Of a stretch of 64,000 nucleotides of DNA, positions 12,931 through 26,400 are shown piece after piece. The translations under genes and the position numbers were made by a program. The DNA is from Torymus aiolomorphi (Eukaryota; Arthropoda; Insecta; Hymenoptera; Torymidae), in NCBI GenBank assembly GCA_036365515.1, contig CM070874.1, positions 111,773,235-111,837,234 on the forward strand. The letters are read 5' to 3'. The notes beneath the pieces were generated by a model. It searched no databases. It was not told the origin of the DNA and saw only the letters and a list, made by a program, of their open reading frames with translations. Numbering within the stretch: the first letter of the stretch is position 1; the number at the start of each line of letters is the position of its first letter.

Positions 12931-14318
12931 GCCGCTTCAAATGCCCAGCATGTCTGCTTGATACACAGAGAGTTGTTGCTGTCGCTGACCGGATGTGGGT
13001 AGAGACAGACTTTCAGCGAATGTGTGTATACGTGTGTGGGTAGATGGGGAAGGATAGAGACGAGAGCTTTTTACAGCGCGCGGGATTATTAGGTGCTGAG
13101 CGAGTGTCCCTCGCACGTAATAAGGGGGTTTCGTTGAGAAGATTATATGGGCTTTTTATGTGGATAAATTGTAGGTGTTTTATAAACGTGTTATTATCGT
13201 ACGTACGCGAAGTTGAAGGAGCTTGAAGGAATTAAAAGGAGAAGAGTATTTTGAAGTGACTAAAGAGGTTTGAATGTAACTTTATTAAATTCGCATAAAC
13301 CATTTCCTCTCACGTTGATTTTTAATTTTCATCGCGGAGCGTTTGTGGAAAATGGATATTCGAATTTTTGTTATACTAGTTAATTAGTGGTTATATACAG
13401 TTTAATGGATCAGCTGCATGTGGAAGTGGAGATTAATTGCCCGAGTAAAGCTCTTTTGTTGCAGAGCAAATGAGATTTGTACAATTAGTTAGATGTAATG
13501 AAGTAGACACAGAGCCAGCTATTTATATCAAAAGCTTTCTATTATAAATTAACGAGGGAATATCGATGAAATCGCATAGAATACATGAAAATGAATCCAC
13601 CGTAATGCATAACATATCGTAATTAGCAATAGATTAAAAACGTTTATTAAAAGGGCAGTCGATTTCTGCACGCCTGTGTAACACTCCTTTCTCGTAATAA
13701 CGGATTCTCGCCTGTGGAAAAGCATATGCATTTTTCATGCTTCATTTTCTACTCGCGACTTTATGGATACATACATTGACAGTATGTGTATAGTTATTGA
13801 TACTTTCGAGTTCGAACGCACCAATAGACTGTAACGCAAGGTAAATATTTATGTTTCCTGCCCAGCGTGTTCATATACTAAACGAATAGTTTACTTAAAT
13901 AAATGCCTTTTTCTTCCAGAGTGAATAATATCGAGATTGAATAAGTATGTAACTATCTCCCTTTTATTAAAACATTTTAACTATTTAACTTTTAAAAATA
14001 GATTATTTTTATGTCAAATACTCTCCTTTAAAATTTTAAAAATCCTATCCATCTGTTATCTCAAAAATAAAACATTGGAAAATGAAAAAATATTTCAATT
14101 CCTGAAAGGGTAGACTAGAAAAAGTGAAAATCATTTCTACCATACATCCCCGAAATAAAGCTTGTCTCGCCCACGACGCCGTATCATGCCGGTATGCACT
14201 CTAGCGAACAAATCTGAAAAATTCCCCGCATTAAAAAAACTATCAAACCTCGGCGGGTGCACGCGCGAAATAGTAAAATCTAATTCACAAAACCAGATTC
14301 CTATTCTATCGGCACTCT

Positions 14319-14324
<6 letters not shown>

Positions 14325-14364
<40 letters not shown>
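14325..14364. repeat. (CT)n microsatellite
   Basis: A CT dinucleotide run of about 40 bp just left of the hairpin element at 14537. Confidence 0.95.
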
Positions 14365-14367
<3 letters not shown>

Positions 14368-14536
14368 TCCTACAAAAGCCAAGCCTGAAGCGACAACCCA
14401 CTCACTGCTTTTTCAGAGCACCCATCCACGCATGAAACCAAATTTTACGAGCGCAGCATAAAACTCTCGCTGACACGCACGACGCAAAAACTGACATCCG
14501 CCATCAGGAAAACAGAAAAAAAGAATCCCCCGTGTA

Positions 14537-15217
14537 TATGAGGAAATCCATATTTTGTCCACACCTAGAGGATTCAAAAAATTAAAAAAGAAAAATTTAG
14601 AAGCACACCTCTGAAAAAAAAATTTGTTCTCGTTCTGTAGGTTATAAAATAGACGAGAAAATTTTTGAACAAATGGTTTTGTGATACGGTCTTTAAAAAA
14701 ATACAGAAAAATGGACGAAAAGCAATCCTTATTATTAGCCTATAGCGAGCTCTTAAGGTGACAACAAATATTTCACAAAAAGGTGATTAAAGTAGAAGAA
14801 TAGAGCTTTAATTTAAGCTAAAGATCGTTAAAATTCGTCGGTTCTGTGCAAAGTTACATGCATTTGAAAATCGCCAAAAATTACCAAAAATGAGCGATTT
14901 CTCCCGAATCCACGTAATTCTTGAAAAATCGCTCTTTAGCTTAAATTAAAGTTCCATTCTTCTACTTTAACCACTTTTTTGTAAAATATTTGTTGTGGCC
15001 TTAAGAGCTCGCTATAGGCTAATCATCAGGACTGCTTTTTGTCCATTTTTCAGTATTTTTAAAACTATATCACAAGACCATTTTCGAGTGTTCAAAAATT
15101 TTCTCGTCTATTTTATAACAGAACAAGAAAAAAATTTTTTCAGAGGTATGCCTCAACATTATTTTTTTTTTATTTTTTAAACCCTCTAAATGTGGACAAA
15201 TTATAGATTTCCTCATA
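14537..15217. mobile_element. Hairpin MITE, family A copy 2, both ends present
   Basis: The left end TATGAGGAAATCCATA pairs with the right end, TAGATTTCCTCATA, and the arms match inward through TTTTGTCCACA and the TTATAAAATAGACGAGAAAA block. TA flanks both ends. The interior matches the family A copy at 1329-2348, including the TTAAGCTAAAGATCGTTAAA block, but the right arm lacks part of the central palindrome that the left arm has, so the hairpin is asymmetric. Total length about 681 bp. Not coding. Confidence 0.85.
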
Positions 15218-17781
<2,564 letters not shown>

Positions 17782-18042
17782 CACTGAGAGAAGGATTTGT
17801 TTACTGTTAACATGGCATTGTAACTGTTAACATGCGTATATTTAAATATGACCAAATATAGGCATTGTAACAGTTAATATACCATATGTTACTGGTGAAC
17901 ATTGATATTGTAACAGTTACTATATTGGGTTTGACCGTCAAAATCTTCCCTATTCAAATATATGATATTGTAACAGTTACAATATTGCAATTCTAATCAA
18001 ATAGATAAATATGTTAACTATAACAATATTCTTCTCTCAGTG
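17782..18042. mobile_element. 261-bp MITE with CACTGAGAGAAG ends and an iterated internal motif
   Basis: The left end CACTGAGAGAAGGAT and the right end, reverse complemented, CACTGAGAGAAGAAT form short terminal inverted repeats, with TA on both sides. The interior is built from repeats of a core TTGTAACAGTTA or TTGTAACTGTTA, seen at about 17819, 17868, 17907 and 17970, plus inverted variants near both ends. It has no ORF. It shares the CACTSAGA start, TA flank and iterated-motif design with the element at 22951-23186. Confidence 0.8.
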
Positions 18043-21000
18043 TATAATGTTAAGTGTAGGTATATGACTGTATCCTAAGAGTTTAAATATTTATGTATGA
18101 TATAGTGAACTTGTGGCAAGTATTGGATTCCGGGAATTTATTTGGACCTTGATTTGTAAAAACTTTGAACTGAAATGTTTGTAACGACCGAAAATTCGAC
18201 GGATTACGTAGAATTTCGAATGTGTTTTACCATTAAAAAAACACTTTTGACGACGAATTTGTAATTAGCTTCGAAACTTTACTGCCGAACTTTTGAATAA
18301 AAGTTTTATGTCAGAGTTTTATTTGATTTTGAAAAGTTCCAATTTCATTTTAGATCTCTGCCATTAGCAGCTGAAAAATTTTCAAATTTTATTATGAAAC
18401 ATTAAAATTTATGACCTCGTAAACGTTATACTAACATCTGAAAAGTACTATAAAAAAATATGTTTTTTTTTTTTTTTAATCGAGTCGATTTCACTTCATA
18501 AATCGACGCACAACGCGAACTGAATGTCATCCATAAAATAAACGCAATGCGAAATAAATAATAGACATCAAAATTCGAATATACATCACGCATTAAACCG
18601 TCATATAAAGCATCCAATAACTCGGGACAATACACTGCTGCATCATAATTAAAAATCCCCGACCTCGCACACCTCCACTCCCGCGCTAATCTGCTTCTAT
18701 ACGTTACCCTGAGCCGCAAAAATTTTAATTAGAATACAAATCTCGTCACTCTAACCAACCTCGACTGGAGAAAAAAAGCTCGTAAACCGTCACCGAGCTA
18801 ACGAGAAATCCGCGACGGCCTCACGCTGAGGAAAAAAAAAGGAAAATAACGTATACAGCAGCGCCCAAAGACAAGACGAAAATCCCTCGTTAACTCCTCC
18901 CCTAATTCTTCTTTTTATACTGGCGCGCGAATTTGGCGCTCGCCGCGGTAGACTAACCGCGCCGCGTATTATATAAACTTCCCCCAACGAGCAAAGTTGG
19001 GTCGACGCACACACGCGCGACTGTTCATTAGGCGAGCTTCTATCTGTCATCAAAGTTTCCGAGAGCGAAACTAATCGCTCGATGGGGGCAGCCCAATAAG
19101 TCAAGTCCGATATATACCGTACGGAGGATGAGGGGGAGGGAAAAAAAACAAGACTAATCGCGTTTGGGGCTTGTCATAGCGCGGCGAATGGGACACAAGT
19201 TGCGGATGCAGCGGAAGAGGCCACTGAAATCGGAAAGTTGGAGAAACGCGCGATTAAAATGAACGCGGACGGCTAGCTATTAGGGGAAGTACCTGTGGGT
19301 GAGTTTGCTGGGTGTAATCGTTTGTGGGCGACGCTCAATGAAAGGGGGGATGTGGATTGGTTGCCGCGTCCAATCTGCAGGGAAGTTTGGAAGGAAGTTT
19401 GGATTAAGAGATTATCTTGGAAGATTAGCTAAATAAGCTTATTTTAATACGAGCTTTTTTTTTCGGAAAAATAAAGTGCATGGTGCGTGCGAAAGTAAAG
19501 GTAAAAGAGACCGCCCCGGGATGAAGTAATTATGAAAAAGATATAAAATTAATATGAGTATGAAGGTTCTATGAATACTTGAGCATTTAAACAAAAATGT
19601 ATTTATTTGTAATAAGGATAATTTTTAAAAGGTTTTTGTCTTATTGTCTGACTAAATATCAATTTTTCTACTTGTTTTATCGAATTTCATTCAATTGATC
19701 TTAGAAAATTTGTTACAAGACATTATACTTTTAATAATGAAATCAGCATTTTCTACCACCAATGTGCAGCTACAATTAATGCCTTGCGACAATTAATCAT
19801 TAATTATTTATTTGCTGTTTTATACAATCTTTTTTTTCAAGATCGACTCCAATTTTACATTCGAAATAAACAATTATTAATGAAACGAAACGCATAAAAT
19901 TAAGTTACGCACGGCACAAAGCCCAAACACATTTGTAATTACATCAGACATCCGGAATCAGTGCATCCGATCCGAGAGGCGAATTTGGCACTAGATCTAC
20001 GGAATTTCTCAATAAATAAAATATGAGAAGAATTTTTGTATTCACGCACTCGTGCCAAGGAATTCGCCCGCTCAAAGTTGTCGAGGGGTAGGACAAAACT
20101 GCAAACTGCTCCGGACTGCTGTCACTGCTGTGCTCGCTTTTATACGTGAGAGCGCCATTACTGCTTTTGTAATCGAGAAAGTCCGCGGAGGGAGAGTGGC
20201 AAAGCTTTGAAACATCATACTCCGCAAGCTTTGACCTACGGCAATAACCTTTTGACATTGTAGTTTTGAATTCGGCAGTGCTCCAGCTGCTGTAGCTACT
20301 GCTGTACGTTGCGGTTGATGGAATTTTTTTCGGTTTTGATCAGTTTACGTGTCCTTTTTTTTTTAGTGACTTTGCGAAAGTCACGATCCTGACACTATTT
20401 TATTGGAAAGTTAGGTAGATGAAAGTTGTTGATGGTCTTTATACAATACTATATTGCATCTTATTGCAAGATAAGGGTAATTTAACGTTTTTTTTGCTTC
20501 TTGGATTGCATGCATTTTTTTCAGTAATAACTTTAACGATATGTAATTTTTTTTCTTCTTAATTAATCGAATTTCTTAGTAAATGCATAAGTACATTAGT
20601 TTTGTACAAATACCATTTAATTATTCAATAAAAAAGTAAATTGAATATGTAATTCCGCCCAATTAAACAATTTCTATTAATAATTACTAAATAATTAACC
20701 GCTCCACATATTAATATGTATATTCGTAATTATCCAATCGTACATTAATTAACCACTTAATTCATTTTGCATTCGCTGTAACAAAGAACGTAAATTCAGT
20801 TACAGAAAATTACTAATTACTCCCTCCTGCCATTCAACTGCTATAATTCGATTATACAGTTTTCAGAAAAAAACTCTTCTCCAAACTTAAACATGCAATT
20901 AATCACGCAATCAAGCGTGCCAACCCTTACCCTTCTCGGCTACCCCCCTCCCCTCGCTTTGGAACGAATGTGCTCGCGCTCGCGTTAATCTCTGTACACA

Positions 21001-21077
21001 TACACACAACCGCCCGTAAGTGTAAATATGGATACATATACATAATGAAGCCCCCATTCTCTGGTTCTCTTTTACAG
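18043..21077. other. Noncoding DNA upstream of the RGK exon, probably intron
   Basis: The RGK exon at 21078 begins with a 3' splice site, so the DNA just upstream is intronic on the + strand. How far the intron extends to the left is not known. No P-loop (GxxxxGK) exon of the GTPase was found here. CpG-rich islands near 18890-19330 carry chance frames; the 104-codon minus frame at 19944-20258 has no domain. Confidence 0.6.
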
Positions 21078-21270
21078 CCGGAGCAGTGCATATCGACGTA
21101 CGAGCCGCACGGCTACTGCGTCGTCTACTCGACGACGGACCGAGCCTCGGCGCGCATCGCCGAGGAGGTGCTGCAGACCCTCTGGCGCAGCGACCGCATA
21201 CCCGCCCGCGCCGTCATCCTCGTCGGCAACAAGACCGACCTGGCGCGCAGTCGACTCGTGTCTACCGAAG
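21078..21270 (+). CDS. Rgk: RGK-family small GTPase, internal exon (G4 region)
   Basis: This exon encodes 64 codons beginning PEQCISTYEPHGYCVVYS and ending with a G of the next codon. It contains the Ras-like beta-strand YCVVYSTTDRAS, a helix with AEEVLQTLWR, and the guanine-specificity G4 motif GNKTD (NKxD) at residues 50-54, followed by LARSRLVSTE. The order and wording match RGK proteins (Rad, Gem, Rem and fly Rgk1-3), which bind voltage-gated calcium-channel beta subunits and reduce channel current. The 3' splice site is TTTTACAG just before 21078 after a pyrimidine-rich tract, and the donor GTGAGTGC follows 21270. The exon is much more GC-rich than its surroundings. It is partial: the P-loop and switch regions belong to exons not found in the window. 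Which fly paralogue it matches is unresolved. Confidence 0.9.
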
Positions 21271-22494
21271 GTGAGTGCTTGCTTGCCTGTATGCATCGAA
21301 CCGAATTGAATTGCAAAGTCCACCGTGGGATTATTGCGGCGAAGGAATCGAGGATTCCGATTCTGAGAAAACGAGTGGGCGCGCGTGGGTGGCACCTGTG
21401 TGTGCACGGAAGAATTGGAAAAGTAAAAATTAAATAAACGCAGGGTCTGGGAGAGGGGTAAATAAAATTGGGATGTGCGGATAGAGTTGGGAAGATATTA
21501 CCGTGAGATTCTATGTTTGCTTATACGAGCTCCGGGAAATGAATTCCTGGGATTTCTTCGTTTGTCAAGAGATATTGAAGAAAAATCAATATCTGTTGGA
21601 ATTCTATATAGTGAACCACATAACGAGGCTTTTTGTAACAGCTTTTTTTTATTAATTCTTAAAATTTGTTATAATACTAAAGACGACACGATAACGAGTG
21701 CAGTGTAATAAAAATGAAAATAATAGTATATCTAAGGTAGAATGGTAAAAACGAGAATGTGAAAATTAGGGTAAGAGATACTTTTCGGTCATGTAACAAT
21801 TATTTCAGTTAGCTGACATTTCATCCAGAAAAGAGAAAAGAAGAATGCACGTAGTTTCAAGCTTATACCGCTTAATTACTTAGCGTACAGCTATAACAGC
21901 CGTAATCCTGTAATATTTCATAAGACAATGATACAGTGACTGTAGTAATGAACATGGAAATCGTGATAGCCATCGACCGTATAAAATTAAAAATGACATG
22001 AAGAAAGTAATTTGAATTACTTTAAATAATACAGCATCGAAAACAATCCCTTCTTAAAAAAGTGATGAGCGGCCATGTTGAAGCATCTAAAGACTTGATT
22101 TTGATTGGTCGATAAGAAGAAAACGCGAGAAATTTACCGTTTGGAATTTAATGTTTGAATTTTTTAATGAAATTTTTACATTTAGAGTAGTATAAAAATG
22201 ATTAAGTCCTGACTTTAAAAAAATACTTAAATAAGTTAAAAGCAAAACGTAATGAAAATAGCATACATAACCTCAAAAACAGAAAAGTACGCGTGAAGCG
22301 CGTTTGAATATCGCTTGTTTAAAAAAGTTTTTAATTATATAACTTTTCTTATTTTGTACAATCGCATTTTTTTATTTCATTAACAATTGAAACCCTCCCT
22401 ATTCACTCAACTAAATAAAAGTACAGTCAAACCAAAACCAATAAAAACCCCCCAAACTACATTAAATCACCGGCAATTCTCACCCCTGTTGCAG
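21271..22494 (+). other. Rgk: Intron of the RGK gene (phase 1)
   Basis: A 1224-bp intron with donor GTGAGT at 21271 and acceptor CTGTTGCAG ending at 22494. The reading phase is consistent on both sides: the exon before ends with one base of a codon, and the next exon supplies two. The body is AT-rich with no gene seen. Confidence 0.9.
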
Positions 22495-22820
22495 AGGGCA
22501 AGATGATGGCCATTTCGTACGACTGCAAGTTCATCGAGACGTCGGTGGGCATAAACCACAACGTCGACGAGCTCCTCGTTGGTCTGCTCACCCAGATTCG
22601 CCTGAAGCTGGAAAATCCGGAGCGCAATCGCGATCTCTTCAGGCGCCGGTCGCGTCGCAACCGCAGTCGCTCGCCCCTCGGCTCCTGCTCCGAGAACAAC
22701 TCGCCGAAGAAGTACCGGGGCAGCCGTACCAGCGCCAGCCTCAAGGTGCGCAACCTGTTAGGCAAGGTCTGGGCTCGCGACAGCAAGTCCAAGAGCTGCG
22801 AGAACCTGCACGTGCTGTAA
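22495..22820 (+). CDS. Rgk: RGK-family small GTPase, last coding exon (G5 region and C-terminus)
   Basis: The exon completes a Glu codon split by the intron and then encodes 107 residues to the TAA at 22818-22820. It starts GKMMAISYDCKFIETSVG, where ETSVG occupies the G5 position, then NVDELLVGLLTQIRLKLE, the last GTPase helix. The tail is basic and serine-rich (RRRSRRNRSRSPLG), then an amphipathic basic helix VRNLLGKVWAR, and ends SKSCENLHVL. That end matches the conserved RGK terminal motif (SKSCHDLSVL in mammals). RGK proteins lack a CAAX prenylation box and use this basic tail for membrane and calmodulin association; that is family knowledge. RSRSP-type stretches are possible 14-3-3 or kinase sites, which is inference. 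Together with exon 21078-21270 this covers the second half of the GTPase domain and the whole C-terminus. Confidence 0.93.
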
Positions 22821-22885
22821 AAAAAACAGAACAAAGAAACAAAAACATGAACTCACGCGCGGAGGATCCAAGCTTTTTGTTATCA

Positions 22886-23420
22886 TTATTATTATCGTTA
22901 TAATTATGATTATTATATAGTTATGATTATGATTATTATACATACTCATACACTCAGAAAATGATCTTCCTGTATCAACGAGAATCTGCCTGTTGGAAGA
23001 GGATTTCCAATAAAAATAAGGCCAAGAGGATATCTTCCTACGGAAGGAGGAATTATCTTACAGCAGGAAGTCAATTTTCTTGTAGCGGAATGATGATTTT
23101 TCGCACAGGAGGAATCCTTTCTTGTCGCACGAAGATTTTCTGGGGAGGAGTTTTATTTCAAGACAGGAGGATCGTTTTTCTGAGTGTATAGTTATGATTA
23201 TGATTTATATAGTTATGATTATGATTTATATAGTTATGATTATGATTATTATGTATAGTTATGATTATGATTATTATATATAACTATATTATGATTATTA
23301 TATATAACTATATTATGATTATTATATATAACTATATTATGATTATTATATATAACTATATTATGATTATTATATATAACTATATTATGATTATTATATA
23401 GTTATGATTATGATTATTAT
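22886..23420 (+). repeat. AT-rich minisatellite downstream of the RGK stop, interrupted by a MITE
   Basis: Units of about 21 bp resembling TATAGTTATGATTATGATT alternate with units of about 22 bp containing TATATAACTATATTATGAT, at 22886-22948 and 23189-23420. The second type contains the palindrome TATATAACTATA-like core. The array begins about 65 bp after the RGK stop codon and is likely transcribed as part of its 3' UTR. A 236-bp MITE (22951-23186) separates the two parts. Confidence 0.85.
22951..23186. mobile_element. 236-bp MITE with CACTCAGAAAA ends inside the minisatellite
   Basis: The left end CACTCAGAAAATGATCTTCC and the right end, reverse complemented, CACTCAGAAAAACGATCCTCC form terminal inverted repeats, flanked by TA on both sides. 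The interior repeats a degenerate core (AGGAGGAAT, TTTTCTTGTCGCAC and variants). The frame that spans it is a chance frame. The design resembles the 17782-18042 MITE. Confidence 0.8.
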
Positions 23421-26400
23421 CCAAGACTGATGACTGTACCGATGTTGTACGCGCTGTATATCTTATGTATACGGCGACCCCCCGGCAGCCGCCCAGGCTG
23501 TCTTCATGATCTCTGTCTATGTATAATGGGTATATAGCCGTTTTCGTCTCGTTCTCCAGGTGGAGGGAGACCGAGACGCGAAGCTTTTGCGACGTGTGCA
23601 CGCGGGGAGATAACTTCTTCCGGGCGGCGGAGGGGGTGCGGGGGTTGAATAAGAACCACTTTGTAGAATCGATTTCGCGAGTATATTGTTACGCGTAATT
23701 CGCCTGGTCGCGTGCCAAAGATCTCAATAAGCGCGTAATTTATTTCTTATTTCTTGAGAAATTTTTCCTAAATTATCGAGTCCAATTATTATACGCGTGG
23801 CACGCTCAAAGTTGAAACTATAATTATATATACCGTCGTCGGGAAATCGTTATTATATTTACGCACAAAGAAAATAAAAGTTTTGGTTAACCCGATATCG
23901 CCTTGAGTAACGTTCCTCCGAAACTATTCTTATCAGCCGACGTATACGTAAAACAATACCCTTATAATCTCCAACGTGTACGCGCGAGAAGATGTACGAG
24001 AGTAGAGGGACTCTGACGTGAATCTGCCAAATTCACGAAAACACTTTTCTCGTTTCATCGCGAGCCCATTACGCGGAATCGATTCTGCATTGTATCCCCT
24101 CTGCCATCCCTCCACCCCTTCCTCACCTATGTACATGAGAGGAAAAAGAGGAGAGAATTTCGTCAAAGCGGAGTATCTCCCGCGTGTGCTGATCTTTCCT
24201 TTCAAAAAGTCGCGGAAAGTATTGTAAAATTTCGTAGGTACGTATATATAAGTGTACGCGCCCACGCGTATATATACATATATGCATACATTATACTCGA
24301 GGGTAAACGCGAAAATTGCTGCCACGAATAGCGGTAGAATTTCGTTCGGGGTTTGAATGAGCCGGCAACTTTTCGTTGAAACCTTTCCGCGCGCCGCCGC
24401 GGCTGGTCGAGCAAGCGATTATCGATTGTTCTCGTTTTCTTTTTCCTTTTTTCCTCTTGAGGATGCAGACGTTATGGTCGTTCCGGTCGCCCACTTGTTT
24501 CGCGATTAATGATGATCGTAAAGGATGAACGTAATCATCCAAGTTCTCGATTTAATAGAGTAGGTTTATCGAATTAATTTTCGTACACTGCAAATTGACG
24601 TGTTGTTATTGTTTTTCTTTCTGTAAATAATTTCGAGTTACGTGTATTAAGATAATGTCGAAGGCTAGTTTTGTGTTTAAGCATTCAAAGTTCTCAATAT
24701 TTGTATTGTCTCTTTTTACTTGTAAAGGTTAACGGTTTCGTATTCTAGTAAATTTAAGAAAGTATATATATACATATATATTCTTTTGTGAACCCACGAC
24801 TGACAAAGACTACTGAAAGATGTAAATTAACACGTTTCAATCAGAATGAATTGACCTGAACGCGGTGCGAAATATATGTAATTAATGCCGATGGAAACTG
24901 CTTTGAAAAGACGTGTTAGAGCCGCTTTGTTCTTTGCATCTCCGATCCATGAGAAATGTACGCTTGGAAATGTAAGAATTTTAACGTAGGTACTATTACA
25001 GTTAAATAGATATTCCACTCGTTATGTGTTCGTTCAAGCAGCGAAGCAGAAAGTACCAATTCAGCAAAAAAAAAAAAAAAATAATAACATTAAAATTCTT
25101 GAAGTCACACAAATAAGGCAGAATCCTAAAGAGAAAGTTTCGAGAGCAACTTTTTCCTTTGGTTCTGTCCTACATTATTGTAAAGAAGTAGATTTAGGGA
25201 AAATCGTGGAAGAGTCAGAGAACAAATTAAGACAAAAATTTAAAAAAAAAAAACAGAACAAAAAATGACGAGATTGGCGAGTAAGAGCAAGGAAAACTCG
25301 AGAGAGACTTTTACAAAATCAATAAGACACGACCACGTATCGATTTACACGATTTTTACATTAAGATTTTGTACGTTAACGGAGGTTAATTAAAATAATT
25401 CGTGAAATCAATACAAAAAAAATACAAAGCCCGTGACAAAAGATTTAAAAGGAGCTTAAAAAAAGTTTTTAAAAACAAATTCACGAATTGAACGTGTGTA
25501 TTCATTAAATTATAACGTTTTGGAACCCGAGAATAACATTGAAAGATTTTAGCGAATTCTATACATGTTTTAAAATATCCAATAGATTAATAAACTGCGT
25601 TTTAAATGCTAAACTATTATAACAGGATTTTCCACCATGTTTATTCACGGTGCTTTGAAACTTTTCATCCATTCCGAACATGTGAAACTGCATAGCAACA
25701 TATATATTTATATATATACAACAACAAGAACAACAACAAGAAAAAACAGCGCGATTGCAACAGTGAGTCTTTAAAAAGTCTCGGTCGCTTTAACGAGATA
25801 AAGCAAAATGTTCATTAATGATAAGAGCAATTTTAAATAAATATCAATGTACTGTGCTCGTATAGCTTCGTCACACAATACAAAGCAATCATGTAAATTT
25901 ATTCCAGCGATGATTGTTTATTTTGCATATACATCCTCGGATATACATTCCAGCGAGTGGATGATGGGCTCAACGAAATCGACGATTTTCCGAATGCAAA
26001 AGGACGAACCATATTTACATATTGTTTTCTCGGTCGTATGGAAATCTTGCGTTTTAAATCACATTAATGCACCACGTTAATGTGAAACCTTGCGTATTTT
26101 GTATAAATAATAAAAATTTTCAAACCCATGCAATAATATTACGAATAAACAATTTGAAATTCTTTATGAAAAAAAATTGTTTAACTCACTTTTCTCTACT
26201 GTTCAAAGCTACACAAATGGCCAAACAAAAACTGATCAGCACAGAAATTAGAAGCTCATCTCAGTTACCGCGAGGAATCGGAAAATTGGACGATTTTTTC
26301 TTTCAATAATTCGCGCAAGCTGCCCCACCCAATATTGTACAAAAGTATGAAACAACACCATAAAGTAAAGAAAACGCGGAGCAAAAAAGTAACAAAAACC

